From positions 1 to 64,000 of the forward strand of contig NZ_CP084473.1 in assembly GCF_020405225.1 (NCBI RefSeq): a stretch of 64,000 bases of DNA. Reading direction: 5' to 3'. The stretch comes from Natrinema sp. DC36 (GTDB lineage Archaea > Halobacteriota > Halobacteria > Halobacteriales > Natrialbaceae). Under the pieces are notes generated by a model. The model was not told the origin of the DNA. It saw only the letters and a list, made by a program, of their open reading frames with translations, and ran no database searches. A program made the position numbers and the translations under genes. The stretch's first letter is position 1. Each line of letters opens with the position of its first letter. Positions 7,569 through 15,932 of the stretch are shown in pieces.

Positions 7569-8596
7569 ATGGCTAAGGACCATATCCCCGCCGGTGGCAG
7601 TGCTGGACGAAGAAAATTTCTCCAACTGGCTGGAACAGGAATAGCCGGTACAGTTGCTTTTAGTGGTATAACAGCAGGACAAGTTAGTGATGGTGATCAG
7701 CCACAAAAAAATGGTTTGTTCGTGACGCAACTGGTGATCCAACGGCGTCACATCAATTCGTTCTTAATCAGTCAACTAGTTTAATGTGGTATGGTGCCGC
7801 CCTTCATCCAGTCGGTGATCGGTATGTTCATGACTTTGCACTAACTACCACCCAAGTTGGTACTACTAGCGGTGGAGATGTCATGAATGACCATATTAGT
7901 GGCACTTCATGGGAAATGACAACCCTTCAAGGTGGTGATTGGCGTATTTCTCCAAAAATAAGTCAGGATTATTCCGGAGTCGGCCCAAAAAATAACGGCG
8001 ATTTTGTTCCTGACTGGTTTGAAATACCCTTTGATCTCACTCTAGGAGCGTTACATCCTGCTGTTGCTACCCTCCTTGTCCTTGACGATGTTATGGAAAT
8101 GACAAAGGTAAGCAATAATCTCCAAGAGAAAAGCGATGGATGGACAATGAACCACACATCGGCAATCATCGGAAACTGGAAAAAGGCTAGCCATTGTCAA
8201 CGCTTTACAGTTGAAGTTCCGATGGATTATGATCCATATGCAGATCATCTGGAGGTCATATCTAGAGGAAAAGAAAGTGGTATTAATGGTTCTAGTGCTG
8301 AGGTAGCTTTCGAAGTATCATTTGGTTCTGATGAATTGAGTGGGCCTATAGTGGGACTACAGAGTACAAGTAGAACGAACCTGAGTGCTGATGGGTCGAG
8401 TACTACCCTAGCTCCTGATAAAATTGAACAGTCAGATAAATTCAAGACAAAGATGGTTGATCCCTCTACTCTTCCTTCAAATCTACAGCAGGAGGTTGTT
8501 GGGGATCAATCTGAATTAAGTACTCAAGGTACTGTAGATGAAGTGATGTTTATCTCTGAATGGCCAATTGGAATATCGGCCTTCACCAAGAACTGA
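7569..8596 (+). pseudogene. Tat-exported protein, frameshifted at a poly-A run
   Basis: The first frame (7569-7784) opens with a Tat signal, GRRKFLQLAGTGIAGTVAF, at residues 13-31. The frame breaks at seven consecutive A (7705-7711); reading on in the frame of 7784-8596 gives DATGDPTASHQFVLNQS joined to the 270-residue downstream ORF. One indel at the homopolymer restores a protein of about 340 residues. The body is Ser/Thr/Asn/Asp-rich and beta-like with no further TM, so secreted or surface-bound. The region is markedly AT-rich relative to neighbours, a sign of transfer. Programmed slippage, real decay or a sequencing error cannot be told apart here. Family not recognised. Confidence 0.7.
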
Positions 8597-8663
8597 ATAG
8601 ACTATTAGTGACTTTTTTATTGAGCGGTTTCAGATGTAGGTCTATCTTCAACCCAGTTTCAAC

Positions 8664-8873
8664 TCAACTGACTAGAGAAAAAGTGATGATTATAACACCA
8701 ATTAGAACCTGCAAATAACCAAATAATTGATACATTCGAACACCTCCACTTTTCATTTCCATTTCCTTAGATACTCCTGGCCAATTTCTAATACGGAATA
8801 CAATCTGAGGATGTTTTATCCAAATGTAACCCAATGAAATGAACACAACTCCTGCTAATATATGCCAAATCAT
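8664..8873 (-). CDS. Small membrane protein, two TM helices
   Basis: A 69-residue protein with N-terminal and C-terminal hydrophobic helices flanking a short basic-acidic loop (RIRNWPGVSKEMEMKSGG). The loop containing NW and a charged stretch resembles small DUF6199-like membrane proteins, but this is only a resemblance. It converges on the frameshifted exported protein and is equally AT-rich. Confidence 0.55.
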   Translation of the reverse strand: MIWHILAGVVFISLGYIWIKHPQIVFRIRNWPGVSKEMEMKSGGVRMYQLFGYLQVLIGVIIITFSLVS

Positions 8874-8932
8874 TTCGGTTACACTACGTCTTTCTTTCTA
8901 TTAGCATTTTCCATTTCAACGTGTATAACTAT

Positions 8933-9076
8933 TTAATATTTCCCTCTAAGCAGTAGGCGTATTCCTGTTCCCCACTTACAGAGGTAATCGTAAGTGGCGA
9001 CTGTGGCGTTCTGTTTGTCTGAATACCAATTAAATTCGACGTTGTACCGCTTCGGCCACGAATCCACGGTCGACAT
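8933..9076 (-). CDS. Possible 47-residue ORF
   Basis: A short minus-strand ORF beginning MSTVDSWPKRYNVEFNWY. The codon pattern is reasonable and the start is ATG, but there is no family match or context. It may be a remnant. Confidence 0.25.
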   Translation of the reverse strand: MSTVDSWPKRYNVEFNWYSDKQNATVATYDYLCKWGTGIRLLLRGKY

Positions 9077-9110
9077 GATCGATTTGATTTATGTGTTACA
9101 GTAGTAGGAG

Positions 9111-9563
9111 TCAGCGTTTGGCTCTAGCGTCGACGTAGTGTTGGACCAGGTGCCGGGGCAGCTCAATGACGACTATGAAGTCCATGAGGCTACCTGCCCG
9201 TTGAACCTCAACTTCGAAGTTCTTGCGCCCCAATCCCAGCGATCCAGCCAGGTCCTCGAACGACTTGCGCTCAACGGCGGCGAGCCCGACCGATCGACGC
9301 CAGGGATGTGCGGCTCGAGTGGCGGGTACTCGACCATCCTCATTTGGAAAGACGCCGCGCCGGTTCCGCAGGGTTACGCCGGACGGAAATATCACGCCCT
9401 CCGGTGTGCCTGCCGTCGACAGCGTGAGGACTGGGGTTGAGGGACGGTGAAACCGCTCGCACCGGCGCTCGGCTAGATTCAAGCGTATACTGAACCCGGC
9501 GACCGCGTACTCGTCCCGTGTGCCGGCACCGCGCTGGTCGCGATCGACTGTGGTGTTGCTCAT
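9111..9563 (-). CDS. Hypothetical protein
   Basis: A 150-residue basic ORF whose ATG is preceded by cctctgaggga, a possible Shine-Dalgarno. The C-terminal part (SFEDLAGSLGLGRKNFEVEV) is plausible protein; the rest is Arg-rich and unusual for an acidic haloarchaeal proteome. A plus-strand ORF at 9138-9440 overlaps and is judged less likely. It could be a decayed gene. Confidence 0.35.
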   Translation of the reverse strand: MSNTTVDRDQRGAGTRDEYAVAGFSIRLNLAERRCERFHRPSTPVLTLSTAGTPEGVIFPSGVTLRNRRGVFPNEDGRVPATRAAHPWRRSVGLAAVERKSFEDLAGSLGLGRKNFEVEVQRAGSLMDFIVVIELPRHLVQHYVDARAKR

Positions 9564-9623
9564 TCCCTCAGAGGGATGGAGGAAGCGTGTACAAGCAATA
9601 CACGCTCTCCAAGACTGATCATT

Positions 9624-9767
9624 ATGCCACTCCTAGACGTATACGAACACACGTTTGACGAAGACGTCCCCCTCTCTCGACAGCCGCCTGTCGGAGACGG
9701 GGACAGCGACGAACAGATACTGCCCTACGACCGCCACAACGCAGACAGCAACGCCGAGGAGGATTGA
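9624..9767 (+). CDS. Small acidic ORF
   Basis: A 47-residue acidic ORF (MPLLDVYEHTFDED...) with haloarchaeal codon use, located upstream of the wHTH gene at 9918. Weakly supported; no family. Confidence 0.3.
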   Translation: MPLLDVYEHTFDEDVPLSRQPPVGDGDSDEQILPYDRHNADSNAEED

Positions 9768-9917
9768 TCCTCACCATGACGATTGAAATCCAGAACAGGA
9801 TGGCGTGGGTGGCGGCGAGCGTGGGGTCGAAGATGGTTGGGGTGCACGGGGAGTGACTTTGAGCGATATATTTTGCCCAGAGGAAGAAATAGGTGTTCCA
9901 ATTTCGTTGATAGGAGT

Positions 9918-10271
9918 ATGACAGACGATGTCCGTCGCGACGTCCCACCCCCGTTCGATAAAGCATTCGAAGGCGAGGACACGAAGCAGCGCGTGTACGG
10001 TGCGGTGTTACACGCTCGAGAGCCGATGACGGCCGCCGAGATCGCCGAGCGGGCAGACTGCTCGGGGGAGTCGGCACGGACAGACCTGTCCTTCTATGCC
10101 GACCTCAGCATCGTCATTCGGCATGAGGGCCGGCCAGTCAGATACGAGCGCAACGACGACTATTTCGAGTGGCGGCGGGTCAACAAGCTGGCGCGGGAGA
10201 ACACTGTCGACGAGTTGCAGGCCCGCCTGTCGGAGTTGACCGACCGGATTGAGGAGTACTGCGGGGAATGA
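9918..10271 (+). CDS. Winged-helix protein of the haloarchaeal wHTH/TumE-like module (orphan)
   Basis: A 117-residue protein with an N-terminal winged helix: AREPMTAAEIAERADCSGESARTDL is a typical helix-turn-helix where AEIAERADCS is helix two and the turn. It is followed by RHEGRPVRYERNDDYFEWRR, the same wing motif seen in the gene at 11144 (SGRPVRYERNESYLQWRR). I infer membership of the same DUF7342-like family. Here the C-terminal helical extension is short and no TumE-like partner follows. ATG 9918 has gtaggagt-like purines upstream. The stop overlaps the next start as ATGA. Confidence 0.75.
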   Translation: MTDDVRRDVPPPFDKAFEGEDTKQRVYGAVLHAREPMTAAEIAERADCSGESARTDLSFYADLSIVIRHEGRPVRYERNDDYFEWRRVNKLARENTVDELQARLSELTDRIEEYCGE

Positions 10272-10585
10272 TGGATTTTGTACAGAAAAAATGTTCTCCG
10301 AGAACTTATAATATGCCGGACCAATGTCGAAATATGCGTTCGAATATGGGAAAGCGACGGCACGTGTCCGACGCAACGTGGCTCAAGCTGAGTAGTGAAA
10401 CTCTGAACGGGATGATGGTCGCTGCACTCCTTGCTACAGCAGCGTCCTTCTTCCTCATTTCCTCTGGGATGCCCGAAACAGCGATCATACCGATCGTCTC
10501 AGTCATCGTCGTGATGGCGGTTGGATTTGCTTTGGTCAAGGTTTTCGAGCATTTCAGAGTTGAAGGAGCACCGCTGACTGCATAA
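10268..10585 (+). CDS. Membrane protein, two TM helices
   Basis: A 105-residue ORF whose ATG overlaps the preceding wHTH stop (ATGA). Two hydrophobic helices occur at about residues 49-67 and 71-92. Later starts at 10310 or 10346 would drop a basic N-terminal stretch and may be the true ones. Function unknown; coupling to the wHTH gene suggests co-expression. Confidence 0.5.
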   Translation: MMDFVQKKCSPRTYNMPDQCRNMRSNMGKRRHVSDATWLKLSSETLNGMMVAALLATAASFFLISSGMPETAIIPIVSVIVVMAVGFALVKVFEHFRVEGAPLTA

Positions 10586-10721
10586 GCCTGGCTTTCAATA
10601 TGTCCAGAATACCGTTTTCTCGCAGGTAGTTGTAAGCTCGTTTGGCCTTCGGTTTTTCAAAAAACTTGCGCTGATACCCACACGTCGAACAGGAGTAGAT
10701 AGCTCTCGAGCCCATAGTCAT
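10554..10721 (-). CDS. Micro zinc protein (single CxxC)
   Basis: A 55-residue ORF on the minus strand, MTMGSRAIYSCSTCGYQ..., with a CSTCG knuckle followed by a basic helix (RKFFEKPKAKRAYNYLREN). Its ATG overlaps the stop of the upstream short ORF (ATGA). The 3' end overlaps the convergent membrane-protein gene by about 30 nt. It resembles the many small zinc proteins of haloarchaea. A single CxxC suggests dimeric metal binding or loss of a second knuckle. Confidence 0.45.
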   Translation of the reverse strand: MTMGSRAIYSCSTCGYQRKFFEKPKAKRAYNYLRENGILDILKARLMQSAVLLQL

Positions 10722-10854
10722 CCCCCGAACGCCCCCGCAAGCCGCTCGCGCATGTACTCACCTGTGACGGTTATGGGCTCGTCGTCGACACGATTGCGGC
10801 GTCGCCGGCGTTTCACGCCGGCTTCCAGTGGGACCTGCAGTTCCGTCCGGCTCA
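10718..10854 (-). CDS. Short basic ORF, coupled to the zinc protein
   Basis: A GTG-started 44-residue ORF: SRTELQVPLEAGVKRRRRRN, then an acidic-helical tail ending in ERLAGAFGG. The ATGA overlap with the next ORF and a non-random composition support translation, but the start is uncertain; the open frame extends to 11002. Confidence 0.3.
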
Positions 10855-11143
10855 CGCGGTTCCGAGTCGAACTCGACCATCTCGAGGGCTCGCTACAGCT
10901 GTGTGCGAGGTGTAGTCCCGGTTGGCCAGCTACTACTGGACACGTGACCTCAGGAGCACGTCGTGAAGACTGACTAAGTACTGGATGCGGACGTGAGAAC
11001 ATGCTGGAGATTCCTGTTGAGAAAGAAAATACGTCGATAGTTCTGAATAGAGAACGACGTGACTCGCTGAACGAAACAGAAATAATTCAGCATGCGGTAG
11101 ATATATGGCCGATCATATCGTAGTTGGATGTAGGTGAGCACTG

Positions 11144-11710
11144 ATGGACTTAACTGATACTCCCGGCGACATTCGCGATTCAACTGAGAGTCCGCCTGAT
11201 TTTACCGAATGGGACTCACCTGAGGAGGTCTTGAAGGGAGGCCCAACACGAGAACGATTGCTCAGTGTTATTTTACAGCTACGGACTCCGACGAAAGTGT
11301 CCGAAATCGCAGAGCAAGCAGACTGCGATACTGAGACTGCAAGGGACTACCTTGACTGGTTCACCTCGATGGGAATGACCCGTGAGATTTCGGGGCGACC
11401 TGTGAGATACGAACGCAACGAATCGTATCTACAGTGGCGCAGAGTTGAGCAAATCCGAGACCAATATTCTGAGGCAGAGATCGTCAAAGAACTCAAAGAG
11501 ACGATGAAACAAATCGAGGAATATCGTGCCCAGTTCGATGCCGACAGTCCGGAAGACGTGTCTTTCATGGAGAGCACCAAGGAAGCGTCGGTCGAAGAAG
11601 TGTGGGAAACACTGAGTGAGTGGAAAACGCTCAAGCAACGTGCAGAGCTGTTAGATACAGCGCGTCAGAACGGCCATCCCTCGAGTGGCGGTGCCAAAGT
11701 CGATGCCTGA
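11144..11710 (+). CDS. Winged-helix protein, first gene of wHTH/TumE-like module 1
   Basis: A 188-residue protein. Residues 40-90 form a winged helix (TPTKVSEIAEQADCDTETARDYL), followed by the wing motif GRPVRYERNESYLQWRR at about residues 85-101, then a long amphipathic helical C-terminal region (EAEIVKELKETMKQIEEY, residues 110-185). The layout matches the DUF7342-like haloarchaeal family and its paralogue at 44810. The stop overlaps the start of the partner by 8 nt. Such a DNA-binding protein in front of a small basic-histidine protein fits an antitoxin/toxin or regulator/effector pair (inference). Confidence 0.8.
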   Translation: MDLTDTPGDIRDSTESPPDFTEWDSPEEVLKGGPTRERLLSVILQLRTPTKVSEIAEQADCDTETARDYLDWFTSMGMTREISGRPVRYERNESYLQWRRVEQIRDQYSEAEIVKELKETMKQIEEYRAQFDADSPEDVSFMESTKEASVEEVWETLSEWKTLKQRAELLDTARQNGHPSSGGAKVDA

Positions 11711-12149
11711 ACGCCGGCCAGCTGACGACGATACTGCCCCAGAGGTCGGTGGCATCGATACCGACATTCTCGAGCAAATCGGGCTGCATCTTGAACGAAC
11801 CAACCGCTTTGCAGAGACCGTCTTTCAGCCGGAGTACGCACCGAGTTCAGTCGTCGCAGAATACGACATGGGGTACTTTCCAACTGCTATCGAACGTGCG
11901 TATCTTCAGGTCCGATGGTATGAGACAGACGATTTTAACATCCACTACTCCGAACAATACGACACTGAAGACCACTGGGAGTGTCGGTGGGACCGCCATC
12001 CAAACGATCACAACACCCGCTCGCATTTTCATCCACCTCCAGATGCAGCGACACCTGGGGACGATGTAGAGTACGCAGAAGACTGGCGAGATATACTCTC
12101 GGACGTACTCGGCGACTTAGACGATCGAATCGAAGCGTTTTGGGAATGA
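11703..12149 (+). CDS. TumE/DUF6516-like partner protein, module 1
   Basis: A 148-residue protein. The core is beta-rich (SSVVAEYDMGYFP, RAYLQVRWYETDDFNIHYSEQY) and then carries WECRWDRHPNDHNTRSHFH at about residues 91-109, a W-x-x-D, H-x-x-D-H and final H-x-H arrangement reminiscent of the RYDNxPHH...HxH signature of TumE-family (DUF6516) toxins. The partner of the second module at 45374 keeps the same order. ATG 11703 overlaps the upstream stop; the ORF runs back to 11685 without a better start. An RNase-type toxin is a hypothesis only. Confidence 0.65.
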   Translation: MPERRPADDDTAPEVGGIDTDILEQIGLHLERTNRFAETVFQPEYAPSSVVAEYDMGYFPTAIERAYLQVRWYETDDFNIHYSEQYDTEDHWECRWDRHPNDHNTRSHFHPPPDAATPGDDVEYAEDWRDILSDVLGDLDDRIEAFWE

Positions 12150-12360
12150 TAATCGCTAAGACCATTGTCGAGGCACAATTCGCCGACTCAACGGTAACGG
12201 GTTTGCTTCCGATAACCATCTTAGATCTTTTTCACTAAGCTCTGAGCTCAAGCAAGCCGCTCTAATTTCGATGTGAGAGGGATCTATCTGATCGACTGGC
12301 GCTGTTTATCGCCCCAAAAGCGGTGAAGGGGCTGATCAGTTGTCCTCTTCGGAGTTATCG

Positions 12361-12530
12361 ATGGCAACGAGAGACATCTACACGACGACGTTTGGCGACG
12401 GCGTTCAGACGACTGCCCGGACTGTGGCGGCAGCGTACGAACAACTAACTACGAGACGATACGCGAGTAGTTGGGAGAATACTGTTTGGAATTGGAAGGC
12501 TTACGATCCAAGATTCTCACGGGTTAACAA
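12361..12530 (+). pseudogene. TFB (TFIIB-like) N-terminal remnant
   Basis: The start MATRDIYTTTFGDGVQTTA matches the usual opening of haloarchaeal TFB proteins. Shifting frame at about 12414 gives CPDCGGSVRTTNYETI, the first half of the TFB zinc ribbon, then an in-frame TAG and a degenerate continuation. The cyclin-like core domains are absent. The sequence is therefore a decayed 5' fragment of a general transcription factor B gene. Upstream, ctgtttatcg about 50 nt before the ATG could be its old promoter. Confidence 0.6.
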
Positions 12531-12556
12531 CAATAGTTGCTGCTATCGGACTTGCG

Positions 12557-12739
12557 TTGCTTGTTGCTGGAACTACGTATACTGCTGCTGCTGACGGTTC
12601 CATGCTGTTACGGATGCTACTTGCCTTTGGAGCGCTTGTCGCTGTTCAACTCCTATTTTTCAGCAGCATCCTCTTCTGGGTGGGTGTCACCGCGCTCGCG
12701 TTGATACTATTCAGCATTATCTATAGCAGAGTCAACTAA
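12557..12739 (+). CDS. Small membrane protein, possibly truncated
   Basis: A 60-residue ORF with two hydrophobic helices (LLRMLLAFGALVAVQLLFF and a second at the C-terminus). The frame stays open upstream to about 12450, adding a third hydrophobic stretch (LTTIVAAIGLALLVAG) without a good ATG, so this may be the 3' part of a larger membrane protein fused by deletion to the TFB remnant. Function unknown. Confidence 0.4.
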   Translation: MLVAGTTYTAAADGSMLLRMLLAFGALVAVQLLFFSSILFWVGVTALALILFSIIYSRVN

Positions 12740-13294
12740 CATATATTTGTCGCTATTGTCAAAATTTATCAAACCGATTTGGTCAACGTTACGGTTATAG
12801 AAACACAATGCTAATCAGGTGATCGCCACGTCATGGCGACGGCCAGGCCACGTTGATAGTAGCGTCCTCTTCGCGAAGTACGGCTTGAACTGATCACACA
12901 GGTCTCGAACTGTATGAATCGAGCAAGCGGGTGCGACGGATACTCGAGGCTGCACCTGCTTCGAACACCGATGCCAGCTCCGGATCAAATCCGTTATCAT
13001 CGATACCCATTATACTGGTTCTGGCCGTTCAATATAATAAACAAAGTGTCTCATCAGTCGTACACATATTGTCATACGTCCAATTATCAAGCCAAGTTGT
13101 GTTGAATTAGTCTTCAAATATGGATTTAGCCGCAAGGACTATTACATTCGGAAATAGAGGACGGATTGCCCAACAGGGTTTGCACACACCCCTTCGCGTC
13201 GCTCTCGATCCGGCGCGCCAGTGAGGACGATCACACGTCCTTATTTCCATTTACTATCCACTACTTAGTAGATTCCAGATCGATCAGTACTTAA
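12740..13294. other. Intergenic region without convincing genes
   Basis: About 550 bp with no acceptable start-plus-codon-bias ORF. The stretch 12903-13105 is open on the plus strand and begins ELYESSKRVRR..., which could be a coding remnant, but no family could be recognised. Confidence 0.4.
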
Positions 13295-13357
13295 CAGTAG
13301 AAAGTATCACAGTTCCTTTATTCAGAATGTTCCGTGAAGTTCGCGGTAAGTACAGGT
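13295..13357 (+). repeat. 60-bp dispersed repeat, copy 1
   Basis: Begins cagtagaaagt, contains ttcctttattcagaatgttc, and ends gcggtaagtacaggt. Related copies occur at 15734, 17087 and 29201 in the same orientation and at 36289-36336 inverted. The terminal gcggtaagtacaggt is shared with the right ends of the 193-bp repeats at 25447, 52129 and 53849. Confidence 0.6.
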
Positions 13358-13457
13358 CAGACAGGTAACGGAGAAGCGATCAGTCTTACTGCCATCTATT
13401 TTCATACTCTTGTAATTTGAACACACCGGTCGACAAGCGAGAGAGCGGCTCAATTTG

Positions 13458-14525
13458 TCATTCCTCGTCGTCCCTGAGGGCCATCGCCTCCTCAAAGTCG
13501 ACGCGCGGTACGAACGGGCCGAAGTCGGCGGTTCGTGACGCGATTGAGGCTATTCGGAACGTGTAGACCACCAGGACGGTAAACGGGAGGAAGACGAAGG
13601 TGACGACGCCGCTGACGATGAGGACGAGCATCGACGGTGTCCCGGCAGTCTCGATAATCGTCGGATACGTCATCATGAAAATCCCACCCCCTAGCAGCGT
13701 CGGGAAGCCGACGACCAGCAGCACCTTCGAGAGGTGCGCGAGTTCGTACTGCATGTACAGCGTCTTGAACGTCTGGCGGGCGATCGCGAGCTGCCCGAGC
13801 AACTCGACGAGCGAGTCGAGAGTTTCGAGGTTGTCGGCCGAGAGGTCGTCGGCGTAGTGTGCACGGATCTTCCGGGCCGCGTACAGGTGAGCTCCGTTGA
13901 AGTGGCCGAGCACCGCCGACAGCGTATCGAAGGTCCCGAAGTCCGCCCCCTCGAGCGACGCCGAGACGAGTTCGCCCTCGGACTCAACCGCTTTGACGAA
14001 CTCCCTGACGACGGTACGGTCCGGATCAGCCAGCCGACCGGTGGCCGGGTCTAGTTGCCCGGTTCGATCAATGACGGTGTCGACGAGTAGCTGGAGGAAG
14101 TCAGCGGGGGCTGCCGGACTGACCGGCGTCTCCGTTAGCGATTCGACCTTCCGCCGGTAGGTCGCCATCTGCTCGAACCTGTCGGAGAGGTCGCCGGGCC
14201 AGCCCAATTCCTGGGAGAGCACCAGCTGGTTGATCGCGAGCACGATCGTGATGAAGGGAAGGGTCCCGCCGACGATCACCGCGACAAGTGTAGTCGCGGT
14301 GGCGGGATCGGTGACCGGGATGTACCCGGCGAAACCGATGCTCGCACACGTGGTGAAGACGAACAGCGAGAACAGCGCGGTGATGACGTATCGGTTTCCG
14401 TCGAGCAGGAACCACCGTTTGACCGGCGACTCGCGGAGCCGTTCGTGGACGAGGTCGCTCCGGCTTACCACCGCGTCGATCCGTTCGCCCTCGTCAGGAT
14501 CGGTCGCGTTCGCGTCCGTGGTCAT
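13458..14525 (-). CDS. Multipass membrane protein, paralogue of 15933-16964
   Basis: A 355-residue protein with four predicted TM helices: two near the N-terminus (about residues 45-70 and 80-105) and two near the C-terminus (about 280-335), enclosing a largely helical soluble domain of about 170 residues. Conserved with its paralogue are INQLVLSQELG after helix two and FGPFVP near the C-terminus. ATG 14525 is preferred; the ORF extension to 14645 is Arg-rich shadow. It diverges from the UspA gene at 14695. Function is unknown; context suggests an envelope stress or transport role. Confidence 0.78.
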   Translation of the reverse strand: MTTDANATDPDEGERIDAVVSRSDLVHERLRESPVKRWFLLDGNRYVITALFSLFVFTTCASIGFAGYIPVTDPATATTLVAVIVGGTLPFITIVLAINQLVLSQELGWPGDLSDRFEQMATYRRKVESLTETPVSPAAPADFLQLLVDTVIDRTGQLDPATGRLADPDRTVVREFVKAVESEGELVSASLEGADFGTFDTLSAVLGHFNGAHLYAARKIRAHYADDLSADNLETLDSLVELLGQLAIARQTFKTLYMQYELAHLSKVLLVVGFPTLLGGGIFMMTYPTIIETAGTPSMLVLIVSGVVTFVFLPFTVLVVYTFRIASIASRTADFGPFVPRVDFEEAMALRDDEE

Positions 14526-14694
14526 GGTATCGACATCAATACAGTGGCGGAAAAGTGTGAGCGCGGCCGCTGCTCGCTCCGGGATCACCGCGTACCGACG
14601 AGGCAGATCGACCGATCGAGGACCGAGAAGGAGTCGGAACGTCAACGGAGGTTCCGGGCGACGACTGAAGGCCCCCTCGGTCGTAGGGTCTAGT

Positions 14695-15108
14695 ATGGAC
14701 AGTCCCGATCACGTACTTGTTCCGATGGACGACTCCGAGCCGGCGCGAGCGGCCCTCGAGTACACGCTGGCGGTATTTTCGGCCGAGGTGACCGTCGTCC
14801 ACGCGGTCGACGACCTCGAGGCGGCCTACGCCGGCCGCGCGCAGGTGACGAGCGACGGGGATGACGCTGACAAGCCCGACTTCTTCGCCGACGTGAGCGA
14901 AATCGCTGCCAAGCACGACCGGTCCGTTGGGACGGTCGTCATCGAGGGCACGTCGGCGGACGCGATCCTTGAGTACGCCGACGCCAACGACATCGATCAG
15001 ATCGTGATGGGCAGCGAGGGTCGATCCGGCGTCTCCCGGATGTTGTTGGGCAGCGTCGCGGAGGCAGTCACCCGTCGGGCGACGGTGCCGGTGACGATCG
15101 TCCCGTAG
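14695..15108 (+). CDS. Universal stress protein (UspA family)
   Basis: A 137-residue single-domain Usp. The opening strand is HVLVPMDDSEPARAAL, and the C-terminal nucleotide-binding loop is IVMGSEGRSGVSRMLLGSVAEAV, i.e. G-2x-G-9x-GS, with the final strand VPVTIVP. This is the ATP-binding Usp class. ATG 14695 sits right after a gggtctagt stretch. It is divergently transcribed from the membrane protein at 13458 and upstream of an HPP protein; a shared stress-response role is inferred. Two other Usp genes occur at 20645 and 60810. Confidence 0.93.
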   Translation: MDSPDHVLVPMDDSEPARAALEYTLAVFSAEVTVVHAVDDLEAAYAGRAQVTSDGDDADKPDFFADVSEIAAKHDRSVGTVVIEGTSADAILEYADANDIDQIVMGSEGRSGVSRMLLGSVAEAVTRRATVPVTIVP

Positions 15109-15187
15109 GCGACGGCGTCCGATTTCGGTCGCGTCGCCCGGCACGCCGAATCATCGATATTTTGGCCTCGAGCCCTCACTGTCTGCT

Positions 15188-15697
15188 ATGGACGATCAGT
15201 TGGGGACGACACTCCATACCGGCCTTCTCATCTCGACAACGGCACTGATGGCGTGGCTCTCCGGCTTGCCGATGCTGTTCCCGAGTCTCGGGCCCTCGGC
15301 GTTCGTGCTCGCTCTGTTTCAGGACAGCGACGCGACTGCGCCGCGGCGGGTGATCGGCGGCCACGCCATCGGCGTCGCCGCTGGCCTGCTGGCCTATCAC
15401 TCGCTCGGCGTCACGACCTCGATCACGGCTGCGGCTGAGCCCGGATCGCTCGAGGCTCTCGCGCTCGGCGCAAGTGGCGTCGTCGCAACGACGCTGACCG
15501 CGGGCGGGATGCTCGTGACCGACACCCGCCACCCGCCGGCCTGTGCGACGACGCTGATCGTCTCGCTGGGCCTGCTCTCGGGTCCGTTCGAGGGGGCGCT
15601 GATCGTCCTCACCGTTGGCGTGCTCGTCGTCGCCCACCAGCTCCTGCTGGCGACCGAACGCGCCGGCGCGCGCTATGAGCAGAGGCTCCGGTCGTAG
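15188..15697 (+). CDS. HPP family membrane protein
   Basis: A 169-residue integral membrane protein with four or five TM helices. It has the family signatures FPSLGPSAFVL (about residues 31-41), RRVIGGHAIGV (53-63) and the HPP-containing DTRHPPACATTLIVSLG (112-128) that names the family. Bacterial and plant homologues include nitrite transport-related proteins; the substrate here is unknown. It follows the UspA gene by 80 nt. The formate/nitrite-type channel 1.5 kb downstream makes a small-anion role attractive (inference). Confidence 0.88.
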   Translation: MDDQLGTTLHTGLLISTTALMAWLSGLPMLFPSLGPSAFVLALFQDSDATAPRRVIGGHAIGVAAGLLAYHSLGVTTSITAAAEPGSLEALALGASGVVATTLTAGGMLVTDTRHPPACATTLIVSLGLLSGPFEGALIVLTVGVLVVAHQLLLATERAGARYEQRLRS

Positions 15698-15733
15698 TCC
15701 GCTGTCTTCCCATTTTCGTCTCCAATTCCCTAC

Positions 15734-15796
15734 CAGTGGTTGGTAATTCGGTTTCTGTATTTAGAGTGGTTTGTGAAACCCATGTTCAGTACAGAT
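15734..15796 (+). repeat. 60-bp dispersed repeat, copy 2
   Basis: Reads ccagtggttggtaattcgg ... tttctgtatttagag ... ccatgttcagtacagatg. It is closest to the copy at 29201-29263 and more diverged from the 13295 and 17087 copies. Confidence 0.5.
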
Positions 15797-15932
15797 GCGT
15801 ACTGGTCGCGAATCATCCTATCTGGTAGCCGTGATGTCTGTAGCTCCGTGCTATCAGTGAGCAGTGGAACAAGGGACGGAACGCCAGTAATTCTACCATG
15901 ATTATTTCCAATGACACCCTGTAGCAGTCACT

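Noticed and set aside
12815-13000. Minus-strand 61-codon ORF
   Set aside because: No credible composition, context or motif; left as intergenic.
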